From: JBFHFS01 sp041583495
Lineage (GTDB): Bacteria > Bacteroidota > Bacteroidia > Bacteroidales > Marinilabiliaceae
Assembly: GCA_041583495.1 (NCBI GenBank)
Contig: JBFHFS010000021.1
Location: forward strand, 15,091-79,090
Length of the DNA: 64,000 bases
Direction of reading: 5' to 3'
Both the position numbers and the translations under genes were made by a program. Below are positions 1 through 9,086 of the stretch, piece by piece. The notes under the pieces were generated by a model. It had not been told where the DNA came from and did no database searches. It saw nothing but the letters and a program-made list of their open reading frames with translations. Each line of letters starts with the position of its first letter. Position 1 is the first letter of the stretch.

Positions 1-2
1 TT

Positions 3-98
3 GTCATCAGTGGTTTGTCTTTGTTGATTGGCCTGGTTGGGTTTTTCCGTTTGAAGAACCGGTTAAACAAATATTTTTTCGAGTCGAAAAAACAATAG
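3..98 (+). CDS. C-terminal end of a putative membrane protein (5' partial)
   Basis: An open frame enters from the left edge and stops at the TAG at 96-98. The 31 visible residues form one hydrophobic stretch (VISGLSLLIGLVGFF) followed by a basic tail rich in Lys and Arg. That is the usual pattern of a last transmembrane helix with a cytoplasmic end. The other two forward frames do not look like protein. No family can be named from so little sequence. Confidence 0.4.
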   Translation, partial: VISGLSLLIGLVGFFRLKNRLNKYFFESKKQ

Positions 99-276
99 CC
101 TCCCACTCCGTTTAGATCGGATCTTTTTGCAAAAACAGATGGTAGGACCGGGCTTTCTTGTCATCCCAATTTCGCTGTGCTTATTTATCCCGCTTATCTC
201 GATTTAGATGGAGAAAGGAACTCACCCCCGCATTCTGTTTTCCTAATTCAGAAACTAATCGGAAAACAGGTGGCTT

Positions 277-1212
277 TCACTTTTTCTTTTTAAACAAGCT
301 CCACGAGCAAGACAAACTGTAATCATTTTGCAGGGCATTATCTGAAAGCAGCCAGGCAAAATCAAAAGAGAATCCGCCCAGTTTAGTTCCGCATCCTACC
401 GCAAAATAGTCGAGACCAATGGATTCGTCAACATGGTAGTAACCTGTACGCAGGGCTAACCGTTCTTTGTACTGATATTCGAGTCCTAATCCGGTTGAGA
501 ACCCCGATTCATCATCAGCTGTCGATATGTAGGAGGCATCGCTACTGGCAGTAAGCTGGTGATTTATTGCGACAAGTTTACTGTAGGAAATTCCGGCCGT
601 TACGCTTGCAGGCAATTTGGCCGAGTAAACCCCAAAATCAAGTTCGGGGCCCAAATTACGGAGCATAAAACCATAGTTTACATTCTTATAAGAACTTTTA
701 AAACCCAGATCGATGCTGAAGGTGTTTGCGTTGTAGGCATCTGCCAGATCGGAGCTAACGTAATGAATTGTTGCTGATATTGCCGTTTTATCAGATAATC
801 GATAGGCATATCCAAGACCAATCGAATGTTCTTTGGGTGAATATTTTCCACTTTCATTTCCATTTTCGTCGGTAACCAAATAGGATGGGTATTGGTAATT
901 GATGCCACCTATCGAAATATGATGTTTGCTATTTATGGCATAGGACGCCGAGTAACTTCCTATATGGTAACTGTCTGACGATTCTGTCATCCACGGTCGG
1001 TACGATAGGTTAATATCTAATTTGCTGTCACTAAAACTATTGGCTGCTAAATTACTGAAGATGGAATGGTTGTTGGCACTTGCTGCATAGGTGTTTCCCA
1101 TCGAAATGGATTTACTGTCCAACGGAATGGATAGAAAGGACCCAGCCTGTGCGAAAACAGGACTATGTAAAGCGATGCAAAGACTGATAAGCAAGAGTGT
1201 TTTCAGTTTCAT
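277..1212 (-). CDS. PorV/PorQ-like outer membrane beta-barrel protein
   Basis: A 311-residue protein with a Sec signal peptide (MKLKTLLLISLCIALHSPVFA) followed by AGSFLSIPLDSKSISMGN. This matches the N-terminal pattern of the PorV/PorQ (FadL-like) barrels of Bacteroidota, some of which serve the type IX secretion system as shuttle or attachment proteins. The rest alternates aromatic and polar residues as in beta-strands and ends in a basic KKKK. Its ATG overlaps the stop of the upstream protease gene (ATGA, 1209-1212), so the two are translationally coupled. That suggests a role in exporting or anchoring the protease, which is inference. Which member of the family it is cannot be settled by eye. 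Confidence 0.75.
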   Translation of the reverse strand: MKLKTLLLISLCIALHSPVFAQAGSFLSIPLDSKSISMGNTYAASANNHSIFSNLAANSFSDSKLDINLSYRPWMTESSDSYHIGSYSASYAINSKHHISIGGINYQYPSYLVTDENGNESGKYSPKEHSIGLGYAYRLSDKTAISATIHYVSSDLADAYNANTFSIDLGFKSSYKNVNYGFMLRNLGPELDFGVYSAKLPASVTAGISYSKLVAINHQLTASSDASYISTADDESGFSTGLGLEYQYKERLALRTGYYHVDESIGLDYFAVGCGTKLGGFSFDFAWLLSDNALQNDYSLSCSWSLFKKKK

Positions 1213-3962
1213 AATTTCACAATGTTTTCTGAGAATTCTGTTTCATCGTATGTGAATTTCAATTCGTATACTCCGCTCTTAAAGTCCGATAGGTCCATGC
1301 TGCCAGGCGAAAAAGTTGAGATGTCTACGTTTTGGGTATCCACAAGCACCCCAAGGCTGTTAAAAGCGTTTACCAGAAGGGTTCCATCCACATTTTCACC
1401 CATTCTAAAGTTCACAATATCAGTCACCGGGTTGGGGTAGATGTCTATTGTTTTTTCATCCTCGCGAACCATAATACTGAACGTGTTGGTTGCTGATTCT
1501 CCTCTTGCATCGGAAGCGGTAACGCTAAAGGTTGAAAGACCGTTTGATTTTGATGTAAGCGACAAGATATGGTTGGAAACCGATCCGTTGAGCATGGATG
1601 AATCATAAGATATCTCGTAGCTTAAAACTTCACCATCTTCATCGTATAAATGCTCGCTTAGGTCGATTCTTGTTGTGGCATCCGGGTCACCGATGTATAG
1701 ATTTTCGATGGTATCGCTTACCACCGGAGCATGGTTTTCCAGTACCGAATAGTTCAGAATGAAACTGGAACCTGCACCATATTGGTCTGTTGCTGAAAGT
1801 GTTGCTGTGTATTCGCCGGGCTCTGCGCTCAATCCAGAGATGGTTATTTTTACTGCTGAACCACTTTCTGAGGCAGTTGCATTTCCCGATTCATCGGTAA
1901 GGCTCCAGGTGTAATCCTGTCCGTCAGGCTCAGTGATGGTAAGGGTAACCGTTTTAGTTTCGTGAGCTGCCAGTTCAAAAGTATCTCCTTCGTCGGATGT
2001 AATGATGGGTGGTGGGTTTTCACCAATCGAAACCGAAACGATAGATGAATAATCAGAATAGCTTCCCAATACATCATATCCGGCAACGGTGAAGTAGTAG
2101 GTGGTTGAAAAATTCAACTCGCTGATGGTTGTGGTGAGTGTTTCTCCAACATCCGATAGTCCAACCAAAACCGCCGTGGAAGAAATGGAGGTGCTCCCGG
2201 AGTCAAGATCATCATCAGAAAAAGAAGAGCTGGAATAGTATATTTTATAACCCGTTGGTTTCACATCGTCGTCGTCAGAAGTGACCGACCAAGAAAGGGT
2301 AACTTTGTTGGATGAGGCTGTAGCCGATAGGTCGGTGACGGTTTCGGGCGGTGTAGAGTTGTAGTTTGATAAGCTCGCCGAAGCATTTATCAAACCATCA
2401 CCTGTCATTCCTGAATAATTGCTATTGTAGCTGTTGAGATCAATGGCACCCATGGATAATCTTGTCCTAAGCATATCCGGCGTGAAACCAGGTCCTCCAA
2501 ATTCAGAAACAATCAGTGCCGCAACTCCGGAAACATGCGGACAAGCCATGGAAGTACCTCCCATATAAGCGTACTCATCGTCAGCAATTGTACTGGCCAC
2601 TAAACAATCATCATCATACAGCCCGTTTTGAGTATCCGTTCCACCAGGAGCTGTTATATCTACCCAGCTGCCGAAGTTGGAATAATAAGAAATGGCATAA
2701 TCCGGGTTGCATGCTGCTACGGCTAACACCTCGCTATACATGGCTGGATAGGCATTGGTGGATGTATTATCGTTTCCGGCGGCGAAAATTACTATTCCTC
2801 CGGCCATAGGCCCTGTTTGATCGCCATTCTCATCATATCCGGCATATTTTATGAAATAGTCAATGGCATCCTGCATACTTTCAGGTAAATAGGTCGCTCC
2901 ATCGTAACCCCAACTGTTTTGCAGGATTACGGCACCATTGTCGGCAGCATATTTAATGGCTTCTTCAAAATTCTCGGCACTGGTTTCGTTGTCATTTTTA
3001 TCGGTTTCAAAAACCTGACAGGACATGAGTCGTACGCCCGGAGTATTGGTGTTTCCACCGGCAATTCCGCAAACACCTATGCCATTCCCGTTCATGGCAC
3101 CTATGGTTCCTGCTACATGAGTTCCATGGTCATTGGGTTTTATGGTGCCCGTATTGGAAACAAAATTGTAACCATAAACATCATCGGTGTAGCCATTGTC
3201 ATCGTCATCACTACTGCTGCTGCCGTTTGATTCACTGAGGTTTATCCAAATATTATCCACCAAATCCTCATGATTGTAATCTATTCCGCCATCAATAATG
3301 GCCACAATCACATCTTCGCTTCCTTTTTGCTTTAACCAGGCATCAAACAGGTTAATATCCGAACCTTCCTGAGCATCCGTTACCGAACCATCGTTATAGT
3401 AATGCCATTGATAGGAAAGATAAGTGTCGTTGAATGGATAGTTAGAGATGGATAAACTTTTTGTTTTTGAAGGGCTGGGAATGGGAAAGGGACCAATTTT
3501 TTGAAAACTGGATTTCTCATTCTTAATGCTTTTAATGGTTTCGGTAGTTTCTATTTCGCTTAAATTCTCAAATTGGCTGACTAAACCAGATGAGGAAACA
3601 ACCGTTGTATCGTAGGTAACATCATACCATAAATCCAATCCTTCAGCAATTGTACGTGCCTCAAATTTTCCGGAGTAGGGAAAGGTCCGTTTAAAGCTTG
3701 TTGCTCCAATTGAGGTAAGCACCCTGTCGATGTTGCTGATATTGGTAGTTATCGTATTCGATTTTAAGGATAATGAAAGCGTACTCCTTTTGTTTGCATT
3801 CAGTTTAATTCTAACAATACCTTCTACATCATTGGAAGAGGTGGCGATGCTTTCACTAATCCCGGTATCGTCATAAATTTCTTCCTCCCGGCACGACTGG
3901 AAAAATAAGGTGACAAGCAAAAGGGATAGGGAAAAAGTTGGTAGTATTTGATTTATTTTCAT
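1209..3962 (-). CDS. Subtilisin-like (S8) serine protease with FN3/cadherin-like domains and T9SS sorting tail
   Basis: Secreted protease of 917 residues from the start chosen here, ATG at 3962. This start gives a clean signal peptide ending in a lipobox-like FFQSC followed by REEE. The longer frame from 4016 puts 18 charged residues in front. The catalytic triad is visible as Asp in VAIIDGGIDY (about residue 224), His in DHGTHVAGT (about 277) and Ser in GGTSMACPHVSG (about 470). After the catalytic domain come a fibronectin type III domain (starting near PPETVTDLSA), two Ig/cadherin-like domains and a type A T9SS C-terminal domain (IDIYPNPVTD to the end). A lipoprotein signal together with a T9SS tail is an unusual combination. 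Coupled to the downstream PorV-like gene. Confidence 0.9.
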   Translation of the reverse strand: MKINQILPTFSLSLLLVTLFFQSCREEEIYDDTGISESIATSSNDVEGIVRIKLNANKRSTLSLSLKSNTITTNISNIDRVLTSIGATSFKRTFPYSGKFEARTIAEGLDLWYDVTYDTTVVSSSGLVSQFENLSEIETTETIKSIKNEKSSFQKIGPFPIPSPSKTKSLSISNYPFNDTYLSYQWHYYNDGSVTDAQEGSDINLFDAWLKQKGSEDVIVAIIDGGIDYNHEDLVDNIWINLSESNGSSSSDDDDNGYTDDVYGYNFVSNTGTIKPNDHGTHVAGTIGAMNGNGIGVCGIAGGNTNTPGVRLMSCQVFETDKNDNETSAENFEEAIKYAADNGAVILQNSWGYDGATYLPESMQDAIDYFIKYAGYDENGDQTGPMAGGIVIFAAGNDNTSTNAYPAMYSEVLAVAACNPDYAISYYSNFGSWVDITAPGGTDTQNGLYDDDCLVASTIADDEYAYMGGTSMACPHVSGVAALIVSEFGGPGFTPDMLRTRLSMGAIDLNSYNSNYSGMTGDGLINASASLSNYNSTPPETVTDLSATASSNKVTLSWSVTSDDDDVKPTGYKIYYSSSSFSDDDLDSGSTSISSTAVLVGLSDVGETLTTTISELNFSTTYYFTVAGYDVLGSYSDYSSIVSVSIGENPPPIITSDEGDTFELAAHETKTVTLTITEPDGQDYTWSLTDESGNATASESGSAVKITISGLSAEPGEYTATLSATDQYGAGSSFILNYSVLENHAPVVSDTIENLYIGDPDATTRIDLSEHLYDEDGEVLSYEISYDSSMLNGSVSNHILSLTSKSNGLSTFSVTASDARGESATNTFSIMVREDEKTIDIYPNPVTDIVNFRMGENVDGTLLVNAFNSLGVLVDTQNVDISTFSPGSMDLSDFKSGVYELKFTYDETEFSENIVKL

Positions 3963-4635
3963 CCGTAAATAATTTATTTTTATGGGACGGATGGAACTCG
4001 CATGTGAGATTTTCATCCGTGTATGTGTTCAGCGAACATGTTCGTTTCATGAGTAAAAATTTCCAGTAATCTCTTTTGGCAGGCATTTCCCGGGATCAAT
4101 GATTTTTTCTGGCTTTCTGATGGTTGTTTTCAGGTTTGTTCATTATGGTTTCCAAAGAACACATAAATGGATAGACCTAAAAAATGTAATCAACCAAAAG
4201 GGAAAATTTATCATCGAATGGGAAAAAACATGGGACGCTTCTTGTTTTGATTGATGTTGTATTTCCCGATGATTTGATTTTTTATGGCTGTTCGTTCTAG
4301 ATCTTTATGTTAATTATTTTGAGTGGTATGCTTCAATGCAACCCATGAATGACAGTCGTTTCTATGAACATTCGGCTCCCTTGTTTCAGGTTTGGTTAAC
4401 GGTTAAAATTACATAGAGGAGCATATCCCTGGGGGAAAATATTGTTTGTCCTAAACTTTGTGCAAGGAAAAATGTTTTTCAATTCAACCGATTGAGATTA
4501 TTAATCGTTAACTTACTATACGATTGCATCTTCGGCATTAAGATTCATTGCCCCCACAATGGCTTGCTGCTGATGGAGATATATTTGGAAATTTTTTTTG
4601 AAAATAAGAACCTGAGTAATTAAAAAACAGATGCT
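3963..4635. other. Intergenic region, 673 bp
   Basis: No credible gene. Next to the protease start lie three copies of a 7-bp word at exact 27-nt spacing: CATCCGT at 3960-3966, its inverse ACGGATG at 3987-3993, and CATCCGT at 4014-4020. A TATATTTG box at 4580-4587 matches the -7 consensus TAnnTTTG about 50 nt before the epimerase-like gene. No clear -33 TTG was found at the right distance. Confidence 0.5.
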
Positions 4636-5562
4636 ATGCAAACCATTTTAGGTGCCGGTGGTGTTATAGGAACCGAGCTGGCCAGATCGCTTGGTGAATA
4701 CACGAAAAATATTCGCCTGGTGAGCCGACATCCCGTAAGGGTTAACCCAACTGATGAATTGATGGTCGCGGACCTGTTAAACCGGGAGGCCGTTAGCAAG
4801 GCGGTGGAGGGTTCTGAAATTGTTTATGTAACGGTAGGTTTCGCGTACAAACTTAAGGTGTGGCAATCTTTTTGGCCAACATTCATGGATCATGTGGTGC
4901 GGGCCTGTAAGACACATGGTGCCAAATTGGTGTTTTTCGATAACATTTATATGTACGATGCCGCGCATCTGAATCCCATGACGGAAGAGACGCCGGTGAA
5001 TCCTCCCAGTGAGAAGGGAAAGGTAAGGGGGGCCATAGCCCAAATGCTTCTGGAGGAAGTCCGAAAGGGCCAGCTGGTGGCGCTCATTGCCCGTTCGGCG
5101 GATTTTTACGGACCGGGCCTTCAAAATACCAGCATGCTTACCCAAACGGTGATTAAGCCTTTAAGTCAGGGCAAGCCTGCCAGCTGGTTTGGCGGGGTAG
5201 GGTTCAGGCACTCTTTTACCTTTACCCCCGATGCTGGAAAAGCCACTGCCTTGTTGGGCAATACCCCCGATGCTTACAATCAGGTGTGGCATTTACCTAC
5301 TGCTGCGGCGCCCTGGACCGGCCAGGAGTGGATCCGGGCCATAGCGGGTGAATTGGGCGTGAAGCCTGTCTTTCGGAGGCTCCCCAAAGGGATGCTGTGG
5401 CTATTGGGGTGGTTTGTTCCCATCCTGAAAGAGATGCGGGAAATGATGTACCAGTACGATCGCGATTACGTGTTCGACAGCAGCAAATTTGAGAAACGTT
5501 TTGGCTGGGCGCCCACGCCATATGCCGTTGGGGTTGTGGAAAGTGTTAAAGCCTATCGTTAA
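4636..5562 (+). CDS. NAD(P)-dependent epimerase/dehydratase family protein (extended SDR)
   Basis: A 308-residue cytoplasmic protein of the extended short-chain dehydrogenase/reductase superfamily. It opens with a dinucleotide-binding glycine motif (ILGAGGVIGTELARSL), then an acidic beta-alpha segment (MVADLLN) and a central VVRACKTHGAKLVFFDNIYMY strand, as in nucleoside-diphosphate-sugar epimerases and related reductases. The usual YxxxK catalytic pair is not obvious in canonical form, so the reaction cannot be assigned. A second in-frame-independent ATG lies 5 nt upstream; the chosen start gives the expected N-terminus. It converges on, and overlaps by 4 bp, the small membrane protein gene that follows. 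Confidence 0.8.
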   Translation: MQTILGAGGVIGTELARSLGEYTKNIRLVSRHPVRVNPTDELMVADLLNREAVSKAVEGSEIVYVTVGFAYKLKVWQSFWPTFMDHVVRACKTHGAKLVFFDNIYMYDAAHLNPMTEETPVNPPSEKGKVRGAIAQMLLEEVRKGQLVALIARSADFYGPGLQNTSMLTQTVIKPLSQGKPASWFGGVGFRHSFTFTPDAGKATALLGNTPDAYNQVWHLPTAAAPWTGQEWIRAIAGELGVKPVFRRLPKGMLWLLGWFVPILKEMREMMYQYDRDYVFDSSKFEKRFGWAPTPYAVGVVESVKAYR

Positions 5563-5843
5563 TTTTTTTTCCGGATCATTTGAATGCCCCCAAAGCCGGC
5601 TATGATGGAGATGTAAAAACCAAAATCGTACCACCAACCGGTGTTAAAGGTTTCATAGATGGCCACAGAGGGCTTGAAAATGCTCATAATAAGTGAGAAT
5701 GGAGCAATCCACCCGTGCCAAATGCCTGAGAAGAACCCGGCGGGCCTTATGGGCGAGAAATATCCGTTTCCGGGAAAACAGCTGGTTACCACAAGCAAAA
5801 GAGCCAGGATCATCAATGCCAACAGGTATTTATTTTGTTTCAT
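5559..5843 (-). CDS. Small hydrophobic membrane protein
   Basis: A 94-residue protein with two or three hydrophobic segments: an N-terminal one (YLLALMILALLLVVTSC) that could be a lipoprotein signal or a TM helix, a middle one around WIAPFSLIMSIF, and a C-terminal one around FGFYISIIAGFGGI. It ends in RKKN, consistent with a cytoplasmic end. It resembles short hypothetical membrane proteins common in many bacteria. No function is assigned. It overlaps the 3' end of the convergent epimerase-like gene. Confidence 0.65.
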   Translation of the reverse strand: MKQNKYLLALMILALLLVVTSCFPGNGYFSPIRPAGFFSGIWHGWIAPFSLIMSIFKPSVAIYETFNTGWWYDFGFYISIIAGFGGIQMIRKKN

Positions 5844-5958
5844 GATGTTATGGGTTTTTGATTATAGTAAAATTGCCTGAAATTCTTCTAAAAATCCAGT
5901 CCAGCCCACAAATTAATTGAGCGTTGGAGTCTCCTCATTCATTCTTCTTTAAATAACC

Positions 5959-6540
5959 TCAAAATAACTTCACCCCAATCCGCAACGAGAAGCGATTGTA
6001 GGAGATCTTTCGGGTTACCTCTGTAGCCCACCAGTCTTCCCGTATAAACGAGAAGGACTGATGGTGATAGCCCATGGCCATATAGAGTTTTATCCCCCGG
6101 TAACAGGGAAAAATATAGCCCAGTTCAGTGTTTACAAAGGGGCCTCCTTTGGTGTCGATCACCTCGAATTGCCCGGGGTTCATTTTCTCCAGAGGAATCG
6201 AATGGCCCAAAGATCCGCCTGCAAAAAATGACTTATCGTCGTTTTGGGTTAATAACCACTTGATATTAGCGCCAATAGGGGCCATAATAATATCCAACCA
6301 ATCTACCCCCGTGACAAGCCCCATGGCTAAATGTTTGTTTAACCGGTAGTTGTGTTCCATCTGGACGGAGCTGATTATCGTCTTTTCATCTCCATTTGAA
6401 CCAAAGTATTGTCCAAAAGAGGTGAAGTTTAGATAACCCTGGGTTTTTTCAGATTCATCTAACGGGGTGGGGGAATGGTCCTTCTGAGAAAAAAGTAAAA
6501 CGGGAATGCACAGGCATATAAGCGTAAATGGCAGCTTCAT
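5959..6540 (-). CDS. Secreted hypothetical protein, probable outer membrane beta-barrel
   Basis: From the ATG at 6540 the protein is 193 residues with a clear signal peptide (MKLPFTLICLCIPVLLFSQ). The longer frame from 6564 adds eight residues before it and spoils the signal. The mature part has alternating hydrophobic and polar stretches (for example HNYRLNKHLAMGLVTGVDWL) and ends in SLRIGVKLF, with a terminal Phe as in outer membrane barrels. No enzyme motif is seen. It is transcribed away from the LVIVD lipoprotein gene and stands alone. Confidence 0.65.
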   Translation of the reverse strand: MKLPFTLICLCIPVLLFSQKDHSPTPLDESEKTQGYLNFTSFGQYFGSNGDEKTIISSVQMEHNYRLNKHLAMGLVTGVDWLDIIMAPIGANIKWLLTQNDDKSFFAGGSLGHSIPLEKMNPGQFEVIDTKGGPFVNTELGYIFPCYRGIKLYMAMGYHHQSFSFIREDWWATEVTRKISYNRFSLRIGVKLF

Positions 6541-6892
6541 GGCATGATAATTAACGGGTTTCAACGGGTGGTGAGGGAACTCATGGGTTTAAGGTTCATT
6601 TTAATCAAGACTCCTCATTGGGCAAATGGTTGCGTTAAAAATAAGTAAAATAGCCACGCAACCTTCCTGTAATATTGGCATCTACAAAATGGAGGTTAAC
6701 CTTTTGTCATATCCACTTAAAAGACGACCTCCATCCGACTGGTTAATTAAATTCTGGTCACCTGGTTTTTTGCAAAAAGAGGGTAGGGACAAAAAGATGA
6801 AGGTTTTCAAAATGAGTTGATGCATTCCCTTATATTAATTGAGCGACCATATAACAAGTAATATCCTGAGAATAACCATTAATTCCAAAGCG
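6541..6892. other. Divergent intergenic region, 352 bp
   Basis: It separates the barrel gene (minus) from the LVIVD gene (plus). No coding frame with protein-like content, no clear hairpin terminator and no full -7 box were seen. Promoters for both genes must lie here. Confidence 0.4.
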
Positions 6893-8164
6893 ATGAAACG
6901 AGTATTATTTACCCTGGTTGTGATAAGCAGTGCCTTATGGCAATTCTCGTGTAGCGACCGGATAGAAGAGACCTATACGGTTAATACCCCCGAGTATCTT
7001 AGTTATAGCGATTTGAGGGCTTCCTTTAAAATGAAGAGTGCCGAATTGATTCGCCAGCCCGGTAAGATTTACTTCAAGGACGATTTTATCTTTATCAACG
7101 AATATCAAAAGGGGATTCATGTGATTGACAATGCTGACCCCTCGAATCCGGAGGTGCTCTCTTTTATTGAGATTCCGGGGAATGTAGATATGGCCATTAA
7201 AGGGAATATGCTTTATGCCGATAGTTATATCGACCTCTTAACCATTGATGTGAGCGATATGGAACATATTACCGAAGTGGACCGGGACACCGGTGTTTTT
7301 CCCTACATCATACCCGAGTATGAGATAGGAATATTGGAGGCTATCGATGAGAGCAAGGGCGTGATTACCGGTTACAAGGTAACTCAGAAGACAGAGGCCT
7401 ACACCGGCCAGCAATACTACTACGATCGGTTTCCCATGTGGGAATCCGGTTTCTTAACCTTCGATGCCATGTCGGCCAATAAGCTAAGCGGAGCCGGCAC
7501 CGGCACCGGTGGGTCCATGGCACGTTTTACCCTTTACAGCGACTATTTGTATGCCATCGACAAGGCCTCCCTGCATTTGTTTGATGTTTCGGATGCCTCC
7601 GACCCCAAATTCACCAAACAGATTCCAATTAGCTGGCAAATAGAGACGTTGTTTCCCTATGAACAGATGCTTTTTATAGGTGCCAGAGATGGCATGTGGG
7701 TATATAGTCTTCAAAACCCGGCCAACCCTGAGTTTATCTCGCAGTTCAGGCATGCCTCGGCCTGCGATCCTGTGGTGGTGGAGGGCGATTATGCTTATGT
7801 CACCCTGCGGGGCGGTAATTTGTGCGGGGCTATTGAAAGCGAACTGGAGGTGATCGATATCTCCGTCATTGAGTCCCCTCAGCTGCTTAAAGCCTATCCC
7901 ATGACGGAACCCTATGGTTTAGGAATAGAAAATGAAGTGCTGTTTGTTTGCGATGGGAAGGATGGGTTGAAAATTTACAATGCCGTTGACCCCCTGGCCA
8001 TTGATGAAAAAATGCTGGCCCATTATAAGAATATTGATGCCTTTGATGTGATTCCATTGGGCAATGTCCTTTTGGTGATTGGGGCCGATGGCCTGTACCA
8101 ATACGATTATTCATCACTCGATGACATCAGGCAACTTAGCTATATTAAGGTTTACGGAAATTGA
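6893..8164 (+). CDS. LVIVD repeat-containing lipoprotein
   Basis: A 423-residue lipoprotein from the ATG at 6893. The frame also opens at a TTG at 6839, but the ATG puts the signal (VLFTLVVISSALWQFSC) at the N-terminus and leaves SDRIEE after the lipid Cys, an acidic export signal typical of Bacteroidota surface lipoproteins. The body consists of repeats of the LVIVD type, for example GIHVIDNADPSNPE, LHLFDVSDASDPKF, MWVYSLQNPANPEF and LEVIDISVIESPQL, which form a beta-propeller-like fold. Such proteins are probably surface-exposed binding proteins; no ligand can be inferred. Monocistronic as far as can be seen. Confidence 0.85.
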   Translation: MKRVLFTLVVISSALWQFSCSDRIEETYTVNTPEYLSYSDLRASFKMKSAELIRQPGKIYFKDDFIFINEYQKGIHVIDNADPSNPEVLSFIEIPGNVDMAIKGNMLYADSYIDLLTIDVSDMEHITEVDRDTGVFPYIIPEYEIGILEAIDESKGVITGYKVTQKTEAYTGQQYYYDRFPMWESGFLTFDAMSANKLSGAGTGTGGSMARFTLYSDYLYAIDKASLHLFDVSDASDPKFTKQIPISWQIETLFPYEQMLFIGARDGMWVYSLQNPANPEFISQFRHASACDPVVVEGDYAYVTLRGGNLCGAIESELEVIDISVIESPQLLKAYPMTEPYGLGIENEVLFVCDGKDGLKIYNAVDPLAIDEKMLAHYKNIDAFDVIPLGNVLLVIGADGLYQYDYSSLDDIRQLSYIKVYGN

Positions 8165-8314
8165 CAGTGCAGTTGAATTAGCTTTACCCGATAAAAATGC
8201 CAGAATTGGATTGGCTGCTGCCCGAATGGCCAATTTGGAATCGCGGTTTATCTTTCTGATAATAAGGGGTACCATCGTATGAAACTCTTCAGAAGAATTG
8301 ATTTTTCGTGCCAT
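8114..8314 (-). CDS. Possible small protein (66 aa), unknown
   Basis: A short frame from the ATG at 8314, overlapping the 3' end of the convergent LVIVD gene by 51 bp. The N-terminal half reads like protein: MVPLIIRKINRDSKLAIRAA followed by NPILAFL. This is a helix followed by an Asn-Pro turn, loosely resembling leader regions of Nif11/NHLP-type peptides. No maturation enzyme lies nearby and the ribosome binding site is weak. It may be a chance frame. Confidence 0.25.
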   Translation of the reverse strand: MARKINSSEEFHTMVPLIIRKINRDSKLAIRAAANPILAFLSGKANSTALSISVNLNIAKLPDVIE

Positions 8315-9053
8315 AATTTCAAGATTTGATGTACGAAAGAACGAGGGAAGAGCCAACCCTGTTTTTGTAAGTTGTTGAGCGCCAGAGGTGCTGCTAAGTA
8401 ATGCTTAACGTTAAGTTGACTCCGGTTTGGAAAAGGTTGCGATTAATCAACCTTTTAAATGGAAACCGGAAACAACCACGTGATCGTTGAACGAAAATCG
8501 TTCGCATTGGGAAATCATCAGTTCAATCTCTGCATCATCATCGCGGGAGATTGCGGGGTATAATCCATGGCAGTTAAAGGATAAAACAAAAGAATGTAAT
8601 CACCTTTTTTACCAAAATTCTTTAACCCTACTAAATATATGACATTATAAAGCACATGTCAAAGGTATTGAACGTATGTTTGATGAAAGTAAACAGTTTG
8701 TGTTGAATGACATAAGCCCGATACTCCGGGTTTGGTGCAATGAATAAATCTTTGGAAAACAGGATAAGGGGAGGGTCGTGATTTTAAATGCTTTGTGAAA
8801 GAATGCTCTATTTTGAATACCTGTTTTGCTTTTTATAAGACTCTGGCTTTCAGTGTTCCTAAAAGCTGCCAATTTCCTAAAAAAATGGTTTAGGGTTTGT
8901 CGTTAATTTAGGTGATGGCCGTTTTCTAAGTGGAGATATAAGGGCTTCGGGGTTTTTCACCGGCAAAAGCCTCATCCTCATTTTTTCTTTTATTCCAATC
9001 TTCTTCCTCCTGCTTTGGGCCCCGGGTGTCTGGGATGAAGTTGCAAAAAATGC
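8165..9053. other. Intergenic region, about 890 bp
   Basis: Apart from the doubtful 66-residue frame at 8114-8314, nothing coding is convincing. The other frames here lack protein-like composition. The purB promoter lies at the right end. No repeats or transposon remnants were recognised. Confidence 0.4.
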
Positions 9054-9061
9054 TATCTTTG
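9054..9061 (+). promoter_or_regulatory. Probable -7 box of purB
   Basis: TATCTTTG is an exact match to the Bacteroidota -7 consensus TAnnTTTG, 25 nt before the purB ATG. No TTG was found at the ideal 19-nt distance, so the -33 element is weak. Confidence 0.45.
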
Positions 9062-9086
9062 AGCCGCATAAAAAAACTATGGACAA

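Noticed and set aside
3963..4016. Longer N-terminus (18 extra residues) for the S8 protease
   Set aside because: It would put charged residues in front of a clear signal peptide; the ATG at 3962 gives a proper lipoprotein-type start.
8645..8872. 75-residue minus frame upstream of purB
   Set aside because: No protein-like features and no family; chance frame in a long spacer.
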